DNA from: Pilatotrama ljubarskyi
Lineage: Eukaryota; Basidiomycota; Agaricomycetes; Polyporales; Polyporaceae
Direction: 5' to 3'
DNA: 64,000 bases
Assembly (NCBI GenBank): GCA_022385805.1
Contig: MU277689.1
Span: 1-64,000, forward strand
The translations under genes and the position numbers were made by a program. The notes beneath the pieces were generated by a model. It ran no database searches and was not told where the DNA came from. It saw only the letters and a list, made by a program, of their open reading frames with translations. Each line of letters starts with the position of its first letter. Within the stretch, counting starts at the first letter, position 1. Shown in pieces: positions 1-12,090 of this stretch.

Positions 1-60
1 CGTCTTACACTGAGTTGCTATTGAACACTGCGTAGCTGCGACGAATCCCCGAGTCCCTCC

Positions 61-170
61 GCGTCCGCGTTGAGCCCGACAAGACTGCGAAGAGCGTGCC
101 GAGTACCTGCGAAGGCCCGCGAACGGTTGCGAACATCCGCGAAGAGCTTGCGAACACCTGCGAAGGACTC
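61..170. repeat. GCGAA short periodic repeat
   Basis: The pentamer GCGAA recurs at about 87, 109, 119, 129, 139, 150 and 160, so the last six copies are spaced 10-11 bp apart, close to one helical turn. The spacer bases vary. No gene is supported in 1-706; the open frames here look like by-products of the repeat and high GC content. Confidence 0.6.
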
Positions 171-706
171 TGCTCGCTTAGATCCCCTTGCCGCATCGCG
201 ACGTTCGCCTCAAGGGCACCCCGGCCGAACCGCTACATCTCCTGACCCCGCCAGCTACCTCAGCTCAGCCCGTCAGAGGCCTCGACCTACAAAGGCTCTC
301 GGCCTCAACCCCACGGCTTTAGGGTAGATTTTGGCACATCAACGACTGTTATACAGCCGATAGCGGAACACCTGCCTCCTCGGTGTGTGTGAGCGTCTCC
401 CTCAATCTTGCCTGGCAGTGACTGATGAGGCGGATAGGTCAATGAGATTCGATTGTCGTGGCCACAATCTCGTCTGCGCCGTGACGTACTATGGGAACCC
501 TGCCCGCAGCCCTTGTGTTGTTTGTCAATTTGCAAGCACTTACCAGGAGACAAAAAGCTTGGCAACACATCAGCGACAGTACTAAACGAGTCCTTTCTGT
601 TCTCTGGTGCGAAGGCAGGCTACAGATTTGCCCCACCGGACTCAAATACAACAACGACAGCTTGAAGTGACATCAGTATAAAGTGCATGACATCTGCTTG
701 ACTGAC

Positions 707-1621
707 TCACGCAGGGTGCAGGAACTCATCTTGACCACGCAGGAAAGCGAAGAAGTGGAGCTTGGTATATGCAAGGACTGCTTCTCTGTCGGACGCATCT
801 TCGATGGCTATCTGGCGAATACCATTCCAACGCTTGATAGTTGTGAAGTGGCCTTGGTATGCACTCTTATGCATCTCCGCGATGCTGTCGTCCCAGAAGT
901 ATGGATACCATCCAGCGTGCTCCCAGTCAATGATCGAGGTTATGGAAGCGGTAGCCTCGTCGACCAGGATGTTCTCCGGTACGAGGTCGCCGTGGGAGAA
1001 TACTGAAGGCCGTGAAACGTCAAAGCACGAAAACATACTTGTGATTTCCGGGTCGCGATCGCCCTCTGCGTAGTCGCATGCTCTTGCGAAGTACTCGACG
1101 ACGTCCCGCGTCGACGACACCCGGCACGGGTTCCCATACCGCAGCTGTTCCTCGGTAAAAGGGCGGTGAAGGTACTTGAACTGACCTCCGTGGAATACGC
1201 CATCCCGTCCGACCACACCCCACTTCCCAGGAGAGCTCAGGGAACGTAAGGAACAAATGTGACTACGCAGCTGGGAGGCGATGCTGATGCCGGAGGCTTC
1301 ATCAAGTCGCGCGAGAACATCAAGGAGTGAGACTCCGGAAACTTTTTCCATGACTAGGTAACCGCACCGCTCTTCCCCGCCAGAGGAGAGCTCGGAGAAG
1401 TAGGCGTAGAGTCGTGGCACGGGAACCGTGGTTTTGTCGCGTACGAGTTGCATCGCCAGTGCTTCGGATCTGTAGACACGCCTCCCGAACTTGATGATGA
1501 GGTCGTCGATCTCCACCACACTGGCTTTAGGGTCTGTACTGAGTGTCCTTCCTTTCCCGATCATGACCTTCACAGATTGTATGTCTGGAAAGCTGTTGGT
1601 GGCCATGCCTGAGTTGTCCAT
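707..1621 (-). CDS. Aminoglycoside phosphotransferase-like (APH-fold) kinase domain protein
   Basis: A 304-residue frame with the hallmarks of the protein-kinase-like APH family that is abundant in mushroom genomes: a small N-lobe with a V-P-V-P-R-L-Y segment, then VFSHGDLVPENILVD, whose HGD motif carries the catalytic Asp and following Asn, then SIIDWEHAGWYP, where the IDWE motif replaces the DFG metal-binding Asp. The substrate is unknown; most fungal members are not antibiotic-resistance enzymes. I chose the ATG at 1621 (G at -3 and +4); ATG 1606 is an alternative. The frame extends further upstream only through a GTG codon. A 36 nt GT..AG stretch at 1003-1038 just before the HGD motif is a multiple of three and could be a very short intron. 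The gene stands alone on the minus strand. Confidence 0.72.
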   Translation of the reverse strand: MDNSGMATNSFPDIQSVKVMIGKGRTLSTDPKASVVEIDDLIIKFGRRVYRSEALAMQLVRDKTTVPVPRLYAYFSELSSGGEERCGYLVMEKVSGVSLLDVLARLDEASGISIASQLRSHICSLRSLSSPGKWGVVGRDGVFHGGQFKYLHRPFTEEQLRYGNPCRVSSTRDVVEYFARACDYAEGDRDPEITSMFSCFDVSRPSVFSHGDLVPENILVDEATASITSIIDWEHAGWYPYFWDDSIAEMHKSAYQGHFTTIKRWNGIRQIAIEDASDREAVLAYTKLHFFAFLRGQDEFLHPA

Positions 1622-2373
1622 GTCAGATCTGTAGCACGAAGTGCACAAGTCAGCGTTCGCCCGATCTCCAAGGCCACACGGCGCGCAAGACACTACTATG
1701 GAGCGCTCACTGGGATTATGTTACTGCTTGATCTATACGGGCGAGGCGGCGTACTAGTGAGCGGAGTCTGAGTGGCTCAGTTCTCAAGTCGGGCTCAGAC
1801 CAAAGTACTTGTCTCCGAGTGGTTTCTTTGTTTCCGCATAAGGGGAAGCTTACGTAACCATACGCTCTTGCCAATGCGGAACGTGCGCCTGAACGGTGAC
1901 CGTGCGGCGCCTGAGTGCTACCAGACCTCTTTTCTCTTCACTTGCTCATATGCACTGCACTCATTTGCTCACTTACTCTTGAGTGTGGAAGTTGGAGAGA
2001 CATAAGTCCTACGAGCAGAAATGCTGGCCACGAGCGTCAGGGCCATCGATCGGTGCAGAGGCACTAGCGAGTCGGAGCGTGCCACTGCCTAGTAGTTACG
2101 ACGATGTACATCCGAGCATCGACCCTTTGCCAGTGTGGTACCGCCCAGTAGTATGGCAAGTGAAGTTCCTTCTGCATGCTCAAGGAGTTCGTGGCCGCTT
2201 GACTCGCTCACACCATCATAAGGTCAGTCCATGCTCACATTCCTGTCGATCGATCTCGTACATGCGCAGAAAAACAGACGGGACACAACTTCCTCTACAA
2301 CGCATTGCAACCCACGGACTTCACAACTGGCAGGTCCCACCAGTCACCGACTCCCTGCAGATTTGTGAGTATG
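1622..2373. other. Intergenic, no gene seen
   Basis: Open frames here are short and match no family. The stretch holds the 5' side of the APH-like gene and the 3' side of the next zinc-finger gene. Confidence 0.5.
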
Positions 2374-2929
2374 TCAAATCTTCTGCCAGTAAGTCGGCCA
2401 ACACATACGTGCTGTGGTCGAGGTGTTGTGAGAAAACTCTCCCGACCCAAGATAGGGTGCCGCGTCCGCTGGCACTGGATGGGCTCTCATCATGCGTCGG
2501 CCGAGGTCGAGACGGCGCGCGTACTTCCTCCCGCACCCGTCGAAAGTACATTCATGCAGGCGAATAGTTTCATGTACGCTGGAAACGTGCTGTTTCAGAT
2601 TGTGCTTCCGCGTGAATACTAGTACGCACGTCAAGTCAGCTCTTATCGCCGTGCCTGCGACTGCGAACGAACGTACCCTTGCCACATACAAGGCACGCGT
2701 GCCGATCGGGTGCTCCTGCTCTGTAGTGGACAGTGCTGATGGTTGGAGTCGCCGCAGGATGCTCGTGGTCGGGCTCGGCGGTTGTGAGCCTCGTGGGGCC
2801 CGCAAGCGTCGGCGCAGTCTGGGCTTCGGGCGAAGGTTCGTCCCGGGCGGCGGCGGTCGAGACGTCCGTGAGCGTGACGCGGGAGAATTGACGGCTGAGG
2901 AGATCCTCGGCGTGGCGGAGAGAAGTCAT
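2374..2929 (-). CDS. Small C2H2 zinc-finger protein, second finger lacks a zinc ligand
   Basis: Two exons, 2929-2677 and 2618-2374, joined across a 58 nt intron (GTACGT..CTAG) give 165 residues. The intron lies inside finger 1 and its removal rebuilds a perfect C-x2-C-x12-H-x4-H finger (Cys79, Cys82, His95, His100). Finger 2 is C-x4-C followed by Arg126 where the first His should be; codon CGC differs from His CAC by one base. The N-terminal 75 residues are Ser/Thr/Pro/Ala-rich with no domain. The start ATG at 2929 has A at -3. The next gene has a finger-1 intron at exactly the same place and phase, so the two are probably diverged paralogues. Likely a DNA-binding regulator, targets unknown. 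The 3' end is uncertain. Confidence 0.6.
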
Positions 2930-4398
2930 GTTGTTGTGGTCCGTGGGGGGAGCTGCTTGGTGCAACGAGGACAGGGAATGGGAACTGGCCGGGGGGAGTG
3001 GGGATGAGGACGACAGCAGCGGACCCGCACCACTTATACTCAAGCTGTATCAGCGAATGCGAACTGCAGCACCGCAAACCTTAGTACACAAGAGAAGCCG
3101 GTTGCTGCAGCGCATCTACGGGGTGTGAGCGACGGTGCTGCAGGACTGGGAATACCTGCAGCATTGATTGATGAGACTCCGCGCCGACCTGCAGTACACC
3201 AGCCAGATTGCGTCCGAATTTCATTACAATCCACGCAGCGTCTCACCGCCAAGTGAATCAAAGAGAACGCGTACGAGCCGGGGGCTACTAGTACTGTATG
3301 CACAAACAGCTGCTCGCGCGGCCCTATCCGAGTCCCAGGCTCGAGCAGTCCAAGATCGCTGACCGAGTCAAGTTCCCGCGGCGCTACCGCAGCACAAGTC
3401 AGCGAAGCAGACTGCAGCACCCACTGGCCGTTCGTTGCAGCCGGCTATGATCGAAGCCTCGTGTCTCGGGCAATATGCTCCTTGGCCCTTGGAGAGCTTG
3501 GTTCCCGAGTCACCTCCTGCCGGAGCACAGCATGTTCGCACGTTCATTGACGTTCGCGAGCTGCTGCAGCGCGAGCGGCATCTCATACAGAAGCCCAAGC
3601 TGCAGCACGAGTGAGCACGCGCCGTACGTGTGACCTTACCGCAGCGGCACGCGGGTGCACTCGCGATAGCACTGGGGTAGAGCGCGTGGGCGGCGAACTC
3701 CGTATGACCGCCGCATACGAGACAAAGCGACGGGCACCCCGGTCCTCCCATCGTAACGCATGGACGCGTCGTGGCTCATCGCCCTCCTCGGAAGTGAGAA
3801 ATCGCTAGGGAGGCCCTGACGCGCGCGCTTAGAGGGAAGGCACCTTGCGCATCGCGCAGTTAGGTAGCGGTACAGAAAAGGCGTGCAGCAGCAGCGTCGC
3901 GCTGGAAGCAAAGCCGCTGCGAAACATTTGCAAGCGAGAGACATCAAGCAAGATACATCATAACTAGCGAGCGAAGTACATCAGAATCACGGGAACGACT
4001 AGCCACACAACTTGAAGCCAATTGCGCGCAAGAAGAGCATCGTACAATGAGAGCAGGACAATTCACGATAACACGGCGCAGTCATAGAGAGCATAACGTT
4101 GGGACAAGGAGAGAACGCTGGGGTACGTAACCGCAGACAAGTCACAAAGGACCGACGAGACGAGACGATAACGACATGCACGGAAAGCAAAATACACCGA
4201 AACCATAACTCTCGAGCATACATTTCCGAGAGGGACCTCCCCGAGCCACGCGCAGACCCGAGGCTTGATCCCTAGTCAGAAACACACGCTCATGCCGCCA
4301 TCGCTCCATGACGGCTCTCCAACAGCATCAGGTCGAGTGCCCACCGCGTGCCGGGACACACGACCCGACGCGCCGCGACTCGTCCGAGTCGTCGGCCC
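2930..4398. other. Intergenic, no gene seen
   Basis: About 1.5 kb between the two zinc-finger genes. CTGCAG is noticeably frequent between 3100 and 3610. No coding exon, tRNA or element could be supported. Confidence 0.5.
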
Positions 4399-5628
4399 TT
4401 ACGCTGCGCCAGCAGCTGCTTGCGTCTGCGAAATAAGACGAGACCGTCAGCGGGTGATAATGTCCCGATCACCCGCACGCAAGACGCGACTGGCGTTAAG
4501 ACAGACTGTCTGTGTGCGAACGTACGTACCTGCTTGGCCCCGCGGCGGGTGGGCGCACGCACGGGCGGCTCAATGTCATGCTTCTTGCGAAGATGATTAT
4601 CGAGGTCGAATTGGCGGCAGTAACCCTTGGTCTCCTTGGGACACCCGTTGACATGACAGACGAAGGGGCGCTCCTTCATGTGTACTTTGGCGACGTGTTC
4701 CCGGATGTTGAAGGTGCGGGCGAACCCTGTTGGAGGGAGTGAAGATCGCAGAGAGGGTAGCGACAGGACCGAACGTACATTTTCCGCAATCCGGGTAAGG
4801 GCACGGGTGCACCTTCTCCGTTGATTGCTTGCGAGCGGCGGGAGCTGGCTTCATGGTCCGTCTTTTGCTAGCCACCCGCGCATGCGCTGCGTGTCCATCC
4901 GAAGGCGCGCCCATGGCATTGACGAGGAGACGATCGCCTCCGCTTCCAGGATGGGAGGTACCATGGATACTCGGGTTCCCCTGCATACCGATCCCCTCAC
5001 CATAAGCAACCGCGACGACAGCACCGGAGTGCTGCGGCTGCGACTGCTCATGGCTTGCCCGTGAAAACGGGGTAGGGTACAGGTATACAGGCGAGGTGGC
5101 CAATTCGGTCGAGAGAGAAGGAAGCATACCGAAGCTACGAGGATCCATGGTCTGCGTATCGTTGGACGACGAAGAGCCGAGGGCCTGCTGTACGAGTTGC
5201 AAGAGGGAGTGCTCATCCACTTGGAACGAGCTCTCGGAATCGCATTTGTCTGCATCCTGATCATCGAGAATTTCAGCCTCAGGGGAGGTAGGAGGTGACG
5301 TGATGTCACTGTGGTTCCAGGCTGAAAGAGACGACGCAGTTGTGTTGCCCGTGAAGGACCCATGAGAAGGGTTGCAGAGGGGAGGGTTATAGACCGGGTG
5401 CCGCTGCTGCGACAGGAAGGGGTGCATAAGAAGTCGCGGGTCGATGGTTTGGTCACCGGACGCATCGAACGACGCGTCTATGTCGCGCTCGAAATCCCCT
5501 ACGTCCTGCGCGTAGCCGGACGAGGGAGGAGCAACGTGCTCTACGATCTGCTGAGGTTCATAAGACCCGCCGCAACTGGCGGAGTTTTGGGACGTAAAGG
5601 AGTAAGAAAGGCGCGGTATGTCGTCCAT
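4399..5628 (-). CDS. C2H2 zinc-finger transcription-factor-like protein
   Basis: Exons 5628-4779, 4726-4530 and 4425-4399 give 357 residues. Residues 1-270 are low-complexity Ser/Thr/Pro/Gln-rich, as in fungal activation regions. Two fingers follow: finger 1 C-x4-C-x12-H-x4-H (Cys276, Cys281, His294, His299), interrupted by a 52 nt intron right after Gly-Lys, and finger 2 C-x4-C-x15-H-x4-H (Cys307, Cys312, His328, His333). The ATG at 5628 is in a good context (G at -3 and +4). The last intron (4426-4529) has a CTGAC branch-like site before TTTCGCAG; an alternative acceptor at 4490 would end the protein at 4469 instead. Probably a nuclear sequence-specific regulator; its targets cannot be inferred. 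Confidence 0.7.
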
Positions 5629-6396
5629 GGCGATGGGGAAACGAAGGAGGATGGTGAGGGAGAGGAGGAGGGAAGAGCGGGAGGCAGACGTCGGGACATT
5701 AATTGGCTCGGGCCGCTCGAATCCATATACCCCACATTAGCGCCCATTAAGCTGCTGCAGGATCGACCTTGCCTCTCCCCACCATCACCCCCGCATCACG
5801 CTCGCGCAGCCAATCCAGTCAAATTCACGCTCTGAGCTGCGTGTACTGCTGACTCGTGCGTTCCGTACCTACAACGACCGAAGGAAAAATACACGAAAGT
5901 ACAGCTGCAGTCACGGTCGACTCTCCTGATCTGCCATATTACTACACATCGACTCTCAACTTGCGAGCTGAGGGACACAACCCACGAGGGCATCAGATGA
6001 TGGATGATTGGGTCAGCGACTCGCGTCCAACTCTGTCAGCTACGTAGCAACTTACGAGAAACCGAGTGTAGCAGATAAAGGCGACTTCTGGCTCTTCGAG
6101 CTCTGGTCAACTTGAGCCTCGCGTCCAGGCACTGGAGCCGACACAAACGTAGCACCGCTCTATCGATGCTGTGACTTACGCGAAAGCGTCACGATCCCAG
6201 CACTAGCAGCACTCCGCATACGATGTCGAAGATACGAGACTATCAAACAAAGCTTCATTGTCACATCCCCTCTCCATCTCATCTACAGTTGTCCGACGCA
6301 TACTCAAAGTCGCGGCGCAGGTTCCCTCGAGGACCGTCTGCTAAACGAGTACTGAGAACCCCATGAACCAGCGAAACCTGGTGTCAGAAAACATCT
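5629..6396. other. Intergenic: upstream region of the C2H2 gene, 3' side of GH51 gene
   Basis: No coding exon seen. The part next to 5628 is rich in CT on the minus strand, as in fungal 5' leaders. Confidence 0.5.
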
Positions 6397-8329
6397 TCAC
6401 TGCAGACAGAGTACAAGCAACGTGAAGGAGTGCTCCCGGAACGTCCACCGTCCTTCCCACTTCCCCGAGCGCGTCTTCACGCTCACCTCGTTCTCCTTGC
6501 CCCACCCGTTCCGCGCCTTCACGTCCTCATGCCACAGCTCGTGCACCTCCACGTCCTCCTGGATGCGTTCGAACGCCACGCGTATAGGGACGTCATAGCT
6601 CGAACGTTCACTCCTGTTCACGACGGCCAGACGCAAACTGCGCGCGCCCGTCTGCGGGTCGATGTGCAGCACGGCGGACGCATCCAGGTCGTTGGGCTGC
6701 CCTTTGACGCTCGAGATCCACTGCGGTAGGGTCTCCCCGGAGAATGTCGGCGACACAAGCGAGATGCGAACGGACGTTCCGTCGCGCATATACCGTGAGA
6801 AGAGATACAGCGGCCAGTAGATCGTCTGCCTGAACAGGCCGGTCGGACTGTCCACGATGCGCGTCAGCACTCTCCGCTCTGCACTACCAGAACGCGACGC
6901 GTACCTAGTGATGAGCGGGGAGATCACGTTCACGCTCTGTGCGATACATGCGATGTCGACGACGTCCGCTTGGCGAACGAAGACGTTCAGCCAGGATGCC
7001 ATCGCGAGCGCGTCCGCGAGGTTGTAGAACTGCTCCAGCCCGTTTTGCGGAGTGCCTGCACAAAGTGAGCACCCCTGCGCGCCCTTCACTGCGCCTCTTC
7101 CTGTACTCACCGACCGTCTCGTCCCAGACTCCGTATTCGTCAAACGCGATCTTGAGGGGCTTGCCGACGTTCCTCGCGAAGCGCTGGCGAAGGTGAGCAT
7201 CCCTTCCGCAGCGAGACGCGGCGCATGCATACATACCGCCTTGTTGATGAGCCCTTTGCAGACCTCGATAGAGTACTCCGCTGCGTCAGGGCCGTATACC
7301 GACCGTCCGTACTCTTTCTCAGCTTGCGACCTGTCCCGAGGCCCGAAGCCTGTATAGAGGTGAATACTGCTTCGCATTAGCACGTGTCTTAGTTCTCAGC
7401 GCCTTCCTAGCTCACCTGTGCATGTCAACTTTGTCCGCCAGCTCATCCAAGACCACGCCGTCCCAGTGGTTTACGCCCGTCTCACCGCACGCTACGAGGA
7501 CCACGCTAGGGTCGACCAGACGGATCGCGTGTGTCCATTGCCGCGCCTTCGTCGCGTACGCCGAGGCCGTCTGCTGGCCGACCTGCCATTCGCCCCATAC
7601 TTCGTTGCCGAGGCCCCAGTACTTCACGCCGTGCGGCTCATCGCGTCCGGTGTTCTTGCGACGCAAGTTCGCGTAGTAGCTACATCCTGGAGGTGAGAAA
7701 GCTCCCTGCGGGCAGAGCAGCTAACTCACGTATCGCCCGTACCATTGCAGTACTCGATCCAATGCAGCGCGTCTTCAAGCGTGCCGGTACCCATGTTCAA
7801 CACGATGTACGGCTCAATCTTCGCGACGCGACACCACGCGATGAACCTGCGACTCGATCACGACTCGCGGACCCACAACACCATCACAGCGCACTCACTC
7901 GTCCGTCCCGAACTGGTTGCTCTCCTCCCCGCCCCACGCGAGCTCCGGACGACGCCTCCGCTCCTCCTTCGGCCCGACCCCGTCCTTCCAGTTATACGAG
8001 CTCACGAAGTTGCCTCCCGGCCAGCGCACGAGCGGCACGCGCAGCTCGTCGCGCAGGACCTCCAGCACGTCCGCGCGGAACCCCTGGGGAGTGAGCAGCT
8101 CGGGCGGGGTCGCGACGAACCGGGCGTCCGGGCACGGCTGGCGCGGGGTGTAGGGGAAGGTCGTGCGTGTGGCGGGGAGGATGCCGCCGTAGATGCAGCG
8201 CCCGAGGTGCTCGAGGAAGCCGGAGAAGATGCGGGGCGAGACGGGCGCGATGGGTGCGGAGGGGAAGATGTCGAGGGCGGGCTCGGGTTCGGTCGAGCCT
8301 GGTGCATGTCTAGGTGCAGCCGCGGACAT
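6397..8329 (-). CDS. GH51 alpha-L-arabinofuranosidase
   Basis: Seven exons (8329-7899, 7846-7730, 7679-7416, 7366-7237, 7183-7111, 7055-6905, 6847-6397) encode 538 residues. The enzyme releases terminal L-arabinofuranose from arabinoxylan, arabinan or their oligosaccharides. Family marks: VRWPGGNF (101-108), [10 protein letters not shown] with acid/base Glu209 in the N-E pair, SIHLYTGFG (271-), and IAFDEYGVW with nucleophile Glu330, followed by the C-terminal beta domain. The length is that of the compact GH51 type. No signal peptide is visible, so it is probably intracellular and acts on imported oligosaccharides. The real start is ATG 8329; only a GTG lies upstream. Introns are 49-57 nt. 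It is divergent from a sugar transporter at 9083, which suggests co-regulation. Confidence 0.93.
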
Positions 8330-9082
8330 CGTCGCGATACGGGGAGACACTGCTGGGAGTGCTGGGCGTTGAAGTATCCTGATGGATGTCCGAGTTCAAG
8401 CTGCTAAGCTCCCTCCTCGCGCCTCCCGCGTTCAGGCTGCTCCCGGCCATCGTATCGCTGCATATCGTTGTCGAGCGCGATCAAGGTTCGTGGTCATGGA
8501 GGTCGTGCGCCAGCGGACGGGACGGTCCGTAGTAGCGGACGGCCCGCCGGCAATTCTCCGTTGGGGAGGGGCGCTTGACCCCGCATTCGCGGAGGCTCTT
8601 TCCAAGCGTTCGGTTACCCCGCATTTACCAGGCCGGCGGCTCTGGTCGATCGCCTCTCTCACTCGCCACCGTTCACAAGGAGTGGACGCAACTCTTATTC
8701 CCCTAGAGGGTACGGCACTTCGGCAGAGATCCTCGACGTCGGGGGTCGCCCTCAATGTCTGATGGTCAATGAAGCATACCACCTATTGCAGCGGCCCGCA
8801 GGTCATCACATGAACATCGGGCCCACATATCTGCCTGCCCTAGCGCCATATCATGAACCCTTGGGTCACTCGACGCTCCCGCTTGTACCTGAGTGTTCGG
8901 AGAAGAAACATGGCGCAGCGACGTTTGGGTGGCATATATACCGGGGCGGGCTTGCTTCTGACGCTGCGGAAGACGGGCTCGCGCTTCTTCTTCATCATCG
9001 CTCTCGGGCGTGACGCTTCGTCCTCGCCGGCTTGACCTGCTCAACTCTGCACATAACGCGCCCCGGAGTGCTTGGAACGGAT
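8330..9082. promoter_or_regulatory. Shared divergent promoter region, GH51 / sugar transporter
   Basis: The 753 bp between two oppositely oriented genes. A TATATA element at 8934-8941 lies about 145 bp before the transporter ATG. It is followed at once by CCGGGG, which fits the SYGGRG consensus bound by fungal carbon-catabolite repressors (CreA/Cre1); one such match is weak evidence. No gene inside. Confidence 0.45.
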
Positions 9083-11364
9083 ATGCCGCTTTCTCCAAAG
9101 GTACGGAAGGGCAATTTGTACCTCTGTGAAGACCAACATGACGGGACGACGACTGTAGGTGTACACATGGCTATGCGGATTCTTCGCCGCACTAGGCTCT
9201 GTTACGTTCGGATATGACCTTGGTATCATCGCATCGATTCTTGTAAGCCTGCAGCCTGCCAGAATCCTCTGCGCTTACCCTAAACTGACGCGTCACATGA
9301 TAGCCCTCGGAGAACTTCCTGGCTACGACCGGAAACCCAGACTCTACAGCGCAAGGTCTCATCGTCGGATGCCTCCTACTCGGGGCGTTCGCGTCAAACA
9401 TCTACGTCGGTTCCCTGGCGGACTACGTCGGGCGTCGGAAAGCGATCCTCGCGGGCTGCCTCGTCTTCCTGCTCGGAGGCTCCATCCAGGCCGCGGCGCA
9501 GAACATCCACTACATGTACGGCGGTCGATTCTTGGCCGGGATGGGTATCGGCATGCTCGCGATGCTTGCGCCGCTCTACCAGGCGGAGATCGCACATCCT
9601 AGTATTCGAGGGCGTCTCACGACGCTGCAGCAGTTCATGCTAGGAATTGGTGCCCTGATCGCCTCCTTCATTGGTTATGGGTGCTACCACGGCCTGACAG
9701 GACAGGCACAGTGGAGAGTTCCTCTGGGTGAGTACGACTTTGAAACGGACAACCCGAGCCCACCCTGACCCAAATTCTTCTATCAGCTATACAACTACTC
9801 CGTGAGTTTCCTCTCCGCCATCACCTGGGGGATTAGTTCTGAATATAACACCACAGCTGCCATCCCGCTCGCGTTTTTCATATTGTAAGTCTCATACAAC
9901 AGTGGTTCTTCAATGCCAAATGCATGACTGACAATGAACATGCAGATTGCTTCCTGAGAGTCCTCGATATCTCGCGATGAAGGGTCGCAACGAGGAGGCA
10001 CTGCGAGTGCTCGCTCGTTTGCACGCGCATGGAGACGTCCACGACACTTTCGTGGTTAATGAGTACAAGGAGATCCTTGCGCAGGTCCGCGTTGAGCAGC
10101 AGGAAACCCGTGAAGCATGGGCGCAGCTCTTCATGGTCAAGAGCAACTTCCGAAGACTAGTCCTCGGCATCGCCATCCAGTTCAGGTGCGCGGCTCCACT
10201 GTCACTCGATTCGTGCTGCAGACTCGTTGACGCTGGGCGACACTGCTCAGCATTCAGATGACGGGCGTGAGCGTGATTCAGTACTACGCACCTCGTATCT
10301 TCGAGAGCATCGGCATCGACACGTCGACGACGCTCGGCCTGCAGTCTGGCAACTCGGTCATCGCCTTGATCGGCGAAGGGCTGTGTATATGGTACATCGA
10401 CCGTCTGGGCCGTCGCGGTCCATTCATCTGGGGCAACGCGCTCTCAGGGTTGACCTTCGTCATCGGCACCATCATCATTGCAGTGTATCCCGCAGAGAAG
10501 AATAACCACAATGCGAGCCGTGCATTCGTCGCTATGACCTGGCTGGTGAGATTTTGGTCTATCTGCGGTTGCTGAAGGACTGAGCGCTGACGCTGAGGAT
10601 GTACATGTGCAGTTCAACTTGGTCTTCTCTTCGTGCTGCGGGCCTCTGTCCTGGGCGGTACGTCCCGATCGTCGCCGATGCCGGCCCCATTCAAGTTAGC
10701 TGACATTATTCTGTTCAGATCCCTGTGGAAATGTTCAACAGCGCAACGCGGGCGAAAGCTACCGCCATCACATCATCTGCGGCGTGGATCTCGAACTGTG
10801 CGCTCACCTTCGTCTGCATCCGTCAGGGTGTTTTGGCACTCAACGATGTTTTGTAGTCATGATCGCGCAAGTGACCCCCATAGCCTTCGACCATGTCGGT
10901 GAGTCAAGGAGGGCCAACTCTTGACCCTCTACAGTCGCTGAGTCCAGGTCAGGATGGAGGTACTACCTCGTCTTCGCCATATGCGGATTCTCGAACGCTC
11001 TTTTCTTCTGGGTACGTCGCCTCCCATACGTCGTCGGCCTCGCACTCACCTAAGGCCACCATTCTAGGCATTTTTACCCGAGACGAAGGGCATCCCGCTC
11101 GAAGGTACGCATTGAGACTCAGGGCTCAGGATGGTCCGAGCCCGAGCCCGAACCCGAACTAGGCAGCTAACGTTGTCCCTTGCAGAGCTGGACGCGTACT
11201 TCGAGACTGTGCCGCTGTTCGTTCCTGGGTCGACGGTGTACGTCCCGGACGGGAAGACGCGCGAAGAAGAACTGCGCCAAGGGAAGATCATGGTTCCAGA
11301 GGGCGTGGAGGTCGAGGAGGTGTTGGACGAGAAGGAGAAGGGGACGGTCGAACATATGGCTTGA
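9083..11364 (+). CDS. MFS sugar transporter
   Basis: Thirteen exons (9083-9100, 9159-9242, 9304-9727, 9787-9801, 9857-9884, 9946-10185, 10251-10545, 10613-10657, 10719-10797, 10857-10898, 10953-11011, 11068-11104, 11186-11364) encode 514 residues. This is a 12-helix plasma-membrane sugar:H+ symporter-type protein. Sugar-porter signatures are all present: FGYDLG in TM1, DYVGRRKA after TM2, GRFLAGMGIGM and a QAEI..PSIRGRL stretch, LPESPRYL at the loop entry, the MTGVSVIQYYAP segment of TM7, DRLGRRGP, VEMFNSATRAKATA and LPETKGIPLEELD. Exon 4 is only 15 nt. The substrate is unknown; next to a GH51 enzyme, a pentose or arabino-oligosaccharide is a reasonable inference. The first exon is 18 nt, ending MPLSPK. 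Confidence 0.92.
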
Positions 11365-12090
11365 CGTGTGCATGTTTGACCCGAGTCCTCTTGGGATCTA
11401 TGCTACTAGTAGTCCATCCTGTGGCAGCTTGTACGTACAGCACGGCTCTCAGGCATGTATCACTCTTCAGTGTCACTCGGGCATATCGCGCTCCCCCATG
11501 AGATCGGTGGTAAGGCGATCGCTAAGATCTCAGCTCCTCCGTCTGTCATATACGAGAACGCACCGTGCAACAGTGGTACAAAGCAGCTAACTCGATGTGC
11601 GCAGTGCCCAGGACGTGCAAAACCATCGCTCACATGTATACACGGGTAATAGTGTGCTCACCTCGGCTCAGGAAGACTATGAGACGGCATGTGCTGAGCT
11701 GACAAGTATGGTACTCGCCTGCCAGATTCGTGCCAGCATCATGGTCAACAACAGGTGCGCGTATTTGCTGCACAGAGTAGCATTCAGAACTGGCAGACGA
11801 GATCGACGGGCCCCTCAACAAAACACTCATCATGCTTGGCTCGCATGGCTTTACCTGACCCTGGATGGCCTATGTCTTCGCTGGCCCTACACGCTGAAGA
11901 CGCCGCTGATCTGGGCATGGCACGAGCTTCACCCACCTGCCGGTGGGATGTGCATAACAATACGGCAATGTCTATGATACAATTACCCAGGTGCCCGATA
12001 TGCTACTTTTACACACTACTAGGGGAGCACTGCATCAGTGAACAGCACCGATATCAGACGTGACTATACGAACTCTATAAGCACAGCGCC
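11365..12090. other. Intergenic between convergent genes
   Basis: 3' regions of the sugar transporter and PWP2. No gene or RNA seen. Confidence 0.5.

Noticed and set aside
707..1621. Antibiotic-resistance aminoglycoside phosphotransferase
   Set aside because: It only shares the APH fold; such genes are common and diverse in mushroom genomes, with eukaryotic-type start context and no mobile element near.
4490..4529. 40-nt last intron of the C2H2 gene
   Set aside because: Possible, but the 104-nt alternative has a CTGAC branch-like site and a pyrimidine-rich acceptor; both are mentioned in the feature.
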